A stretch of 25,998 bases of DNA, from contig MNCI01009457.1 of assembly GCA_015680685.1 (NCBI GenBank), positions 118,705-144,702 on the forward strand. The letters are read 5' to 3'. The notes below the pieces were generated by a model. The model did not search any database, had not been told where the DNA came from, and was given only the letters and a program-made list of their open reading frames with translations. The position numbers and the translations under genes were made by a program. The stretch's first letter is position 1; each line of letters opens with the position of its first letter. Source of the DNA: Gnetum montanum. Lineage: Eukaryota; Streptophyta; Gnetopsida; Gnetales; Gnetaceae. Shown piece after piece: positions 18,906 to 25,998 of the stretch.

Positions 18906-19509
18906 TATTGATGATTAGGATTATTAAAATCAAGACATAATCATAATTCACTTGTTCATTTTCAATTAGGAACTAAATTTGAATGTTTCATAAGATCAAT
19001 AATTTTAGATCCTAGAAGTTCATCAAGTTCTTCTTTCATCCAAGTTTCAATCTTAGGTTTAACAAGTCTAAGTTTTTATAAGTCATTGAATATATCTTCT
19101 CTAGGAACATGTTTCATGGATATGTCATCAAAATTTGGTGCACCTTCTAATGTTTTAAGAGATATGATCTCATTTATGTCTTTCTTCTTCCCTAAAGGTG
19201 GCGAGTCACCTAGAAGAAATCCCTTTCCATCGTGTTGATGATAGGGCAAGATATCTTCATAGATTTCTTCACCTTCTCTAGAATTTTGATAGGGTTGGGT
19301 GGAATTTGTATGAGAAAAAGGATTTATTTTTTTAATTTCACTGACATGGTTCTTTATAACATGTTTTCCATGCTCAACCTCAATAACTCCAATATAAATA
19401 TTAGTTTTTTAATTTTTCAAAGATTGATTTTACTGATCGAAAGTTGTAACTACTTATTTATAGAAGGCTCTCTTGGTATGACCATATATTCAAATTTTCC
19501 TATGATAGC
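18906..19509 (-). pseudogene. gypsy pol remnant: pre-RT and RT fingers
   Basis: On the minus strand a largely open frame reads YEDILPYHQHDGKGF (about 19260-19215), then LLGDSPPLGKK, then PKIETWMKEELDELL (about 19055-19010), followed by a KIIDLMKHSNLVPN segment and LCLDFNNPN. The latter part matches the start of gypsy RT (E-L-x-x-LL-x-x-x-I-I-x-P-x-x-HS, then LCVDFRxLN). A few stops interrupt it. It ends at a deletion joining it to the integrase C-terminus. At 19510 it is cut by the LTR of the younger minus-strand element. Confidence 0.65.
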
Positions 19510-20052
19510 CGATGAGTGGCGAGGTCCTCCTACTCTCAACCATACGAATACAAGCATTACAGGTGCAATCCGGTCGAACTTCGTAGACTAAGTGCCTACA
19601 CACCTCATGGAACACTTAAGGTTAATTATTCATTGTCTTCCCAAACTTACTTGTATTTGTCATGGTGTATGGTTAAGTAAGTCTGAGGTATTTGATTTTT
19701 ATGTCTTTTCGATTTTATCTCCTATGATGATAAGGTGAAGAGTGAAGATAATAATTAACTAACTTTAACTAACTAACTAAGCCTTAATTAACCTAGCATC
19801 AGCATCCGTTCCCACTTACCGTTCACACCCTGAACCAATGCAACCTTGGTTAACAAATGCTAATCGTTGTTGGGATCACCAAGCATAATGCAAGTGCTCG
19901 AAGTGGTCATACTGAGGCACTTAACTAGTAGAGAAGGGTTGAGAGAGATTTAATGACTAATAAAGCATTTAAATGATAAACAATAAATAACAATAAATAA
20001 ATTCCTATTTAGCCTATTCCATGCACTGCAAGGTTTATCTAAGAAATTCGTC

Positions 20053-20058
20053 TTTATT
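20053..20058 (-). promoter_or_regulatory. polyadenylation signal in LTR
   Basis: AATAAA on the minus strand lies about 170 bp downstream of the TATA box, in the expected R region. Confidence 0.4.
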
Positions 20059-20227
20059 TTCGTACACAAACATGTGTTCAAGTACAATATTTGCTTGAAT
20101 AAAGATCCGTTCACTTTGGAGCTCCTACTGTGGGCACATGGAAAATATTCTATCTCTGGAGGGATCAAACTGCTAGAGTTTCGCTACGATCTAGGCCTAG
20201 AATAAGAAACAAGAGAGAGCCACCTCT

Positions 20228-20235
20228 TATTTATA
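20228..20235 (-). promoter_or_regulatory. LTR TATA box
   Basis: TATAAATA on the minus strand is 17 bp downstream of the last dyad motif and about 130 bp into the LTR. Confidence 0.6.
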
Positions 20236-20252
20236 GATTTGGCAGCGCACTG

Positions 20253-20356
20253 CGATATCACGTATGCGATATCATAGGGGAAGACGCAATATCGCGTACA
20301 CGATATCATGGGGGATGTGATATTGTAGTGGATGCAATATCGCGGCTACAATATCA
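20253..20356 (-). promoter_or_regulatory. array of seven GATATC-like dyad motifs in LTR U3
   Basis: Eight-base words of the form YRATATYR start at 20253, 20267, 20287, 20301, 20318, 20335 and 20349, spaced 14, 20, 14, 17, 17 and 14 bp. They include CGATATCA three times and CAATATCG twice. Many are flanked by GC or CG. They sit immediately upstream of the TATA box and are probably protein-binding sites of the LTR enhancer (inference). Confidence 0.7.
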
Positions 20357-20366
20357 TGTCCCATCA

Positions 20367-20378
20367 TACCCCCATGAC
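20367..20378 (-). other. polypurine tract of minus-strand Athila-like copy
   Basis: GTCATGGGGGTA on the minus strand directly precedes the LTR start. Confidence 0.6.
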
Positions 20379-22560
20379 TGAATAAAAACTCATCCTTGAG
20401 TTCCTTACAAACTATTGGGACGGTATGGGATTATTGACTCAAATAGAACTAATGGGATAACATGCGAATGGATCATCATTACAAGACAAGATAAAACTGG
20501 TGTTCATGATAACAAGAGTTGTCATCAAGACTCATTTGGCAGTCGAGAAAGAGAGAGAGAAAGAATTTTTACTGCTGCCAACGCCAAGATTACACCTTTC
20601 ATTGTCCATCCATAAGCATGCCATTGGTTTTGCTCCTTACATAGCTACTTTCAGCACTTCTCCATTCCAAGTGTTCTCTCCAGATCCAATATGTTATTGC
20701 ATGATTGCCATCTACACACACAACACAACCTTTATATTAGCAAGGGTAAATGAATTATAATGTAATTGATACCTTGCTTCGATGAAAGTTCCATTGGCTG
20801 AGTTGTGGTATGGCTAATATGGATCTAGAGATATCATAGTGGTGACTACCAAAGGTGTAGGGGTTAGGAGAAAATTGAAAAAATTTGGGTCTGGACACCC
20901 ATGACTAAGAGCGAACCTCTGATAGCAATAGAATGGAGAAAGAAAAAAAGAAAGAAAGATGGAAAAAATAGACAACTAGAACGTCGATTTAATGGATGTC
21001 AAGATGGCAATGAACAAAACAAAATAATATAGATTGCAAAAATGTTTAAGGGAAAGAATTTAACTAGTGCACCAAATAGGAATGTTAGTGGGTCCTCCGC
21101 AAAGTAGGCTCATGCCCTTAATGCCTTGACAAACCCACATTCAAAGAGTTCGTAGGCTCTAGAAATGTCATTTGGAACAAGAGTTAAAGTCTTAACCACA
21201 AGAATTTACCAAAAAGAAAACAATGCATCAACCAAAATATATACTAATGATACAACCAGCAATGAGGTGAACAATGGAGAGAAGGATGGAGAGAATAGAA
21301 TGGAATGGAATACCAAGAACAAGGTGGTGTATAGCCCCTTGTGTAGGTCATCATTAATGTGACTTAGTAGATCCCATTCCAAGTCCAGCCTCAAACAAAC
21401 CACTTCCAGTGACTTCGTATGAATGCATTTGGCCAATTCATCCTCTTGAAGTAACAAGAATGTCTCCACCAAAGAGTCACCACCATTCTGAGGAAATGAA
21501 GGAGGAGAGAATAGGAAGCAAAAAGGGCCTTAGTTAGAGGGAACATTTTTATTTTGAGTTCCATAACCAGTGCTTGTAGCCCAAATGATTATTTCATCTA
21601 AGGGGTGTGCTTTGAATTCTCATAGTTTCTTTTTTTTTTTTTTTGTTTTATGTGTTTATGCATGAGAACCACACCATGCAAAGTCTTTGTTATTTTTATT
21701 AGCTCAGCTTCTTGATAACTGGGTAATGTCAAAACGGTAAGAAAACTCAAGAAAAAAACATCCAAGCACCCAAGAGAATGGCCAACAAAAATACATCAAG
21801 TTCTCTTGGAGTCACACCCTTTTCAATCCTAGAGTCCTTCCTTAGTTTGAGAAATGCCTAGTCACCTATTCGTTAGAGTTCTTATTATTGAAAAATGACT
21901 GTACATTTCCAAGCCAAGAGAGACCATAGAAAGTTGTGGATGTATGGATGAAGTGAACTCATTGCCTGCTATATCAAAAGAAATATACCTTAGTATCAAC
22001 ATCATAACTTAAAGGTAAAAACCAAACATTAGCAATCAATATAAACACAATTCATACCATCATGAAGAACACTTATTGGTGATAAACTTACAAGATGGAT
22101 AACACACACACAAAGAAATGAAAAGGGTATGAACGATGTTGTAAAACAAAAACAAGAAAAGTTAAAGAAATTTGAAAAACAAAAACATGTAAAACAAAAA
22201 CTTAAAATAAAAAGGTGTAAAACAAAAACGTGTAAAACAAAAATGTGAAAAAAAAAAAAATGTAAAAAAAAAATGTGTAAAACAAAAAGTTAAAACAAAA
22301 ATGTGTATTACAAAAAAATGTAAAACAAAAATGTGAAAAAAAAAAAAATGTAAAAAAAAAATGTGTAAAACAAAAAGTTAAAACAAAAATGTGTAAAAAA
22401 AAACTTAAAAAAAACTGAGGGCCCCAAATGATTTGCATAGGTGGCCATCTCCCCCATGAATAAATGGAAAAGGAGAGATCCAAAATAATGAGCACCTATT
22501 TAAATTTCTTAAAAGTGTTCAACTTCTCTCGATTGATGTTATTAGATTAAGGGGTGGAAG
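20379..22560 (-). mobile_element. non-coding 3' region of minus-strand Athila-like copy
   Basis: This is homologous in patches to 5820-8010 of the plus-strand copy: the GGGGGAGATGGCC block near 22450, an A-rich block at 22140-22420, a single GCATGGTGTGGTTCTCAT unit near 21690 and the block near 21100. Open stretches such as 21206-21472 are short and not conserved in the other copy, so no extra gene is called. Confidence 0.65.
22140..22425. repeat. A-rich low-complexity tract with an 88-bp duplication
   Basis: Short units close to TGTAAAACAAAAA and ATGTG recur throughout. A segment starting TGTAAAACAAAAATGTG at 22231 is repeated from 22319, nearly exactly for about 75 bp, period 88. The plus-strand copy has a shorter equivalent at about 5930-6000. 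The long open frame on the minus strand here is Phe-rich low complexity, not a gene. Confidence 0.8.
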
Positions 22561-22623
22561 TCGGCGACACTCATATTCTAATGTATCTATGCCTTCGTTG
22601 TTGGCATGATTTTTTCCCCCAAT

Positions 22624-23250
22624 TCATGCCATGCATGTTGGTTGGTTGCTCTTTCGACTAGCTGTCAACCATGGGGTGTCCACTTGTTGTGTGGTTGGTA
22701 CATATAGGCATCTTTGTCTCAAAATTTCTAGGGCACACCTATTGCATGTAGGAGATCCGAAGCATTCCTCCATGTCATCACCCGATGAGTCACTGTATGT
22801 GATGCACATAACTTTCTTCTTCTCGATCTTTTCATACATGTTTATCTTAGATATTTCGAAGGAAATATCACGAATCCCTAGGCATGCATCTGTTGTGCTT
22901 AGCCATGCCATTCCCATTATAATTGGGAAGTCTCCTTTATCATTGTTAACTTCTATCACCAGGAAATTAGTTGAGTATGACCAACCACACACAGTGGTAA
23001 CGATGTCCACCACCAATCCCAAGGGAATGGTGATGGACTGGTTAGCCAACTCTAGTTGAATGTTGCTCTTCTTGAGTTGGGGCAGGTTCTAGGCTTGATA
23101 CATTTATTGTGATATTAAGTTGACTCCAGAACCTAGGTCAAGAAGAGCCTTATGTGGTTTGTTCTCAGTGACTTGGAGGTAGATTAAGGGACTTCTAGGG
23201 TTAGATAGTTTCCTGGTAAGGTGACCTATCTTGATCCATTCGGTTACAGT
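22624..23250 (-). pseudogene. aspartic protease of minus-strand copy, catalytic motif kept
   Basis: On the minus strand ALLDLGSGVNLIS carries the catalytic Asp (codon 23139-23137) in an Athila-type DLG context. It is followed by a stop at 23091-23089 and then a 141-codon open stretch (23049-22624) with SITIPLGLVVDIV and GDFPIIMGMAWLS. The 5' part reaches back to about 23250 with PRSPLIYL. It aligns with 2221-2720 of the other copy. Downstream, reverse transcriptase, RNase H and integrase are absent: the sequence jumps to the 3' non-coding region at about 22500-22620. Although the active site reads well, in-frame stops make the polyprotein defective. Confidence 0.8.
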
Positions 23251-24337
23251 ATGTGTTAACATAACCATATGCATTGAGCTCTAGTATTGGTTTGAAGGGA
23301 GCTCCGAAGCCTTGTATGTTGGAGGAGTGATCACAGACTCAACCGCTTGTGGTTGTGAGAGCTTGTCTGGGCTTTTGGTTATGAAGAAAGGTCTTCTCTT
23401 TTTTTAGTTTTCAGAACTAGTAGTGGGTTGAAGGTTCACAGCTCTCGTAGCGTTACGTTGCTGTGGTTGAGTGGGGAGTTCCCCTTGCATTGTTGGAGTA
23501 GGAGGTATGGGAACTATCAGAGAAAGAGAGGCAGATAGATTAGGAGGATGGTATGGATGTGGAGCATCTTCCAAAGGATAAGGAGTCCTTCTAAAGTACT
23601 CCCAAACTTGGTAGTAACTTTGAAGAGTTGTGTGACCTATGGAGTCACTTGGAGAAATTGGTTGCTGCATGTAGTAACCATAAGGATCGGGTTGCCGGTA
23701 AGGGTACTATTGTTTTAGTGGTGGTATCTCCCATGACTATGGGTATTTCCACTACTGATGTTGCCTAATGGGTTCTGGTGGAGTTCCACTTGGATAGTAC
23801 GTCAATGGTTGGTGGAACTACCTTGGGTTACCTTGAAGATAAGGAAACCTTCGGGGTGTCTGTTGTCTATTAAGTTTTAGATTGAGTGCATACACCTCAG
23901 ACTCTTGTAGATGTGATGATTGAATAACATCCCTTAGGATGGTCATATTGGTAGATCTCACATCCACCATCATTTTCTATGTTTGAGTCCACAACCTCAT
24001 TAGAGATAGTTATTTTCCCCTTACCCTTGTCATGTGCAAGGCCTAAATCTCTTCACTTTTTCTTGTCCTTGTTACTACTTCATTCCTCCTTAGACTCCTC
24101 TACAATCTTTAGGATAGTTTCAATTTTATTGTCTAAGGAGCTTCATACTTCATCTACCGTAGCCGATACTTTCGTTGTTAGCTTTTGAAATAGCAAGGTT
24201 TTTTTGTTTACCAACTCTTCGAGTGATGACTCATCCTCTTCATCACAAAATCTCACTTCCTTCTTTCGAAGGGAGGGATCGCGATTATATTCTTCCACAC
24301 TTTTCCTTTTTTGTAGCTCCCCTTCTTCTTTAGCTAC
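23251..24337 (-). pseudogene. gag C-terminal hinge and Gln/Pro-rich linker
   Basis: On the minus strand this begins after a stop at 24340-24338 and reads VAKEEGELQKRKSVEEYN. It passes through an acidic hinge with ILKIVEESKEE (about 24120) and a DHPKGCY segment near 23920, then a Gln/Tyr/Pro-rich linker, part of it open at 23670-23404. One frameshift separates it from the upstream gag. It matches 1087-2220 of the plus-strand copy. No zinc knuckle is clear. Confidence 0.7.
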
Positions 24338-25798
24338 TTACTCCAACAGTCTATGAATTTCATAGGATCTAAGTTTTGATAGTCTCCCTTGGGCATAAGT
24401 CCCAAGGGTTCTCCTAGTTTCATACCGTAGCCCATCTATGATATGACAAAGTTGATCCCATTGTGTGTAACCATGGCCCAGGCAATGATGTAGCAATGCA
24501 TAGTAGCGGCCCATGGCAGCATCCAAGGGTTCATGAGTACCTTGCTTCCATCCTTGGATCTGCTTACGAAAATTAGACACTCTGGAGTATGTCTAATATT
24601 TATTGTTGAAGAGTTCTAACATCGTACTCCACCTCCTAATGGTTTCTAGTTCTAAGGACCGGTACCAACTCTCTGCTTCCTTTATGAGTGTCCTGGGAAA
24701 CAACTTCAGTTTCTACCACTCATTTTCTATGTTTTGCAAGGTGAAGGCATCGTGGAATGCCTGTAAATGATTTTGTGGATCCGCGTTGTATCCCCCTTCA
24801 AAGCATGGGATATTGTTCATATCTAAGCACTTGATCCGGATATCTTTTTGATGCCTTGTTGGTATTCACACAACCTCCTTTATATTTAGCATTCTTCGGG
24901 TGGTGAGTAGGGATTCTTCATGATCATCTCTTTCATGAAGTCTATGATTTCTATGTTGTTCCCTACTTTCCATTCGTCCATGCCTTGATTCTCTTGATTT
25001 TCTTGGTCCTCTCTCTTGACTCTCTCGTTGAGGTCTCTCATTTCTCTTACCCTTATCCTCTCCATTATGTTCTCTATGACTATGCCTTGATGTCGAAGGA
25101 GAGGGTGAATGATGTGATGAAGGGGAATAAGAAGGAGAACCATCGCCATGATGATGTTTCTTACCTTCTCTTCTATGGCTTCGGCCCCAATCGTGATGAC
25201 GATCTAAGTGCCTGTCCTTGTCATGTGTTGTTGTTCCCTTAGTGAACAACTGGTGTTCATGAGGATCAGAACTAGGGTTATGTATCGTGAAGCGTAGGTT
25301 CTGATACCCCACCTCCTCACTTTCGTTAGGAGGAGGAACATCTTTCGATAGATAACCTGTTATAAGTGGTTCCCCATCTCCAATTTCACTTAGGACATGC
25401 GGGACCTCTTTGCCCTTCAACAATGTATGGTGGCTCTCCTACCTTTAGTCCCTTAAACATTATGCAGATGTGGAATGGTAATCCCTCATGTCAAAATCTA
25501 CTGTAATGTATTCAGCGTATAATTCTATCATGCTTATCTATGCCAGAGCACAGAGAAGCATGTTGGGGACTACATGATCTGGAGGTAACACTATGTTACC
25601 TTACAAGTCTCTCCAACGCATTTGTTCATCATGATAGAGGATAAAAGTAAAATTGGGTATATACTCATCGGGATGAGTATATACCACCCTATATTGTTGA
25701 GGAATTGGATGATTTTGGTTATGTGTTTTAGGCTGCTGACTGTTTCTTGTATGATCCGTAGGTGGTGTAATGCTCTTGTGAGAAGAAGAATAAGACAT
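24338..25798 (-). pseudogene. gag of minus-strand Athila-like copy, with RS/RE/His-rich region
   Basis: The start is the ATG at 25798 (minus strand), about 125 nt after the primer-binding site, reading MSYSSSHKSITPP. The same frame continues, with several stops, to 24338. An open stretch of 185 codons (25423-24866) contains about 100 residues dominated by Arg, Ser, His, Glu and Asp (for example RSHRREGKKHHH and GPRKSRESRHGR), like an SR/RE-type disordered region. It is followed by a retrotransposon gag core with KLKLFPRTLIKEAESWY, WSTMLELFNNKY, IQGWKQGTHEP and YALLHHC. Stops include 24715-24713 (NEW-stop-KLK) and 24340-24338, both shared with the plus-strand copy. Confidence 0.82.
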
Positions 25799-25923
25799 TG
25801 TGTCTTATCGGTGCACTATTTAACTGTTATATAATTTTTTTTGTTTAATTAACCCGAAGGTTCGTTTAAGCTTCCAACAATGTGGATAATTTCCTATGTT
25901 CTACTTAGTGCACAAACACTTAG

Positions 25924-25941
25924 TCCCCAACAACAGCGCCA
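25924..25941 (-). other. primer-binding site complementary to tRNA-Asp
   Basis: On the minus strand TGGCGCTGTTGTTGGGGA starts two bases after the LTR end. It matches 15 of 18 bases of the complement of the plant tRNA-Asp 3' end, and all three differences are C-to-T. A tRNA-Asp primer is typical of the Athila lineage. This fixes the element's orientation and its 5' end. Confidence 0.8.
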
Positions 25942-25942
25942 A

Positions 25943-25998
25943 TAATGAGTGGAAAGGTACCCCTACACTCAACTATACGAATACTAGTGTTACACACA
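25943..25998 (-). mobile_element. 5' LTR of minus-strand Athila-like copy (3' edge only)
   Basis: On the minus strand the last 56 bp of the LTR are present, with ATTCGTATAGTTGAGTG, GGGGTACC and a terminal CTCATTA. They match the ends of the LTRs at 368, 8861 and 19510. The rest lies beyond the window. Confidence 0.8.

Larger units (their letters stand above)
19510..20366 (-). mobile_element. 3' LTR of minus-strand Athila-like copy
   Basis: On the minus strand the LTR runs from TGATGGGACATG (20366) to CCACTCATCG (19510), 857 bp. The expected final CA has decayed to CG. It has a motif array in U3, TATAAATA at 20235-20228 and AATAAA near 20058-20053. It aligns with 1-368 over its 3' part and with 8023-8861 at its ends. 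It interrupts the pol remnant of an older element, so it marks a nested insertion. Confidence 0.85.

Noticed and set aside
20253-20356. Possible CRISPR-like or phage-type repeat array
   Set aside because: The repeated words are only 8 bp, unequally spaced and inside an LTR of a plant retrotransposon.
22202-22495. 97-codon Phe-rich open stretch on the minus strand
   Set aside because: It is the translation of an A-rich simple repeat and carries no protein signal.
22631-23059. 142-codon open stretch on the plus strand
   Set aside because: It lies antisense to the recognisable protease of the minus-strand copy.

Overview
This window looks like intergenic DNA from a large, repeat-rich plant genome. 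A gymnosperm is plausible but not proven. It is AT-rich and I see no intact protein-coding gene. What can be read are broken copies of plant transposable elements. The best-defined family is a Ty3/gypsy element of the Athila/Tat type, shown by its DLG-type protease, FMDD-type reverse transcriptase, a long non-coding 3' region and a primer-binding site matching tRNA-Asp. It is present twice, in opposite orientations, at the two ends of the window.

Layout. 1-8861 (+): long Athila-like copy with a partial left LTR, gag, protease, reverse transcriptase, RNase H and integrase remnants, a 2.2-kb non-coding 3' region with a 4-unit tandem array, a polypurine tract and an 839-bp right LTR. 8862-9656: LTR-like block (minus sense) with an 11-copy dyad-motif array and a hairpin at its edge. 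9657-11070: poorly identified DNA with a tRNA-derived SINE-like segment and a short gypsy reverse-transcriptase fragment. 11220-13100: higher-complexity island with a TATA box, a start codon in good context and exon/intron-like structure, probably a decayed or captured host gene fragment. 13690-15330 (+): dead Helitron Rep/helicase pseudogene, ending where a CACTA-like terminus begins at 15335. 15335-16671: compositionally distinct non-coding insert. 16672-19509 (-): older gypsy element with 3' LTR, polypurine tract, 3' non-coding region and a pol remnant in which reverse transcriptase is joined to the integrase C-terminus by a deletion. 19510-25998 (-): second Athila-like copy, 3' LTR first and primer-binding site plus 5' LTR edge at the far right. 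It keeps gag and protease but has lost reverse transcriptase, RNase H and integrase.

How the parts relate. The right-hand copy appears to have inserted into the older minus-strand gypsy element. Both Athila-like copies share three in-frame stop codons at matching positions, so their common source may already have been defective and moved by proteins supplied in trans. Their LTRs share an array of 8-bp dyad motifs just upstream of the TATA box, with the same spacing but a changed core. No function is claimed for any unrecognised stretch. All family calls come from reading translated motifs by eye, without database searches.
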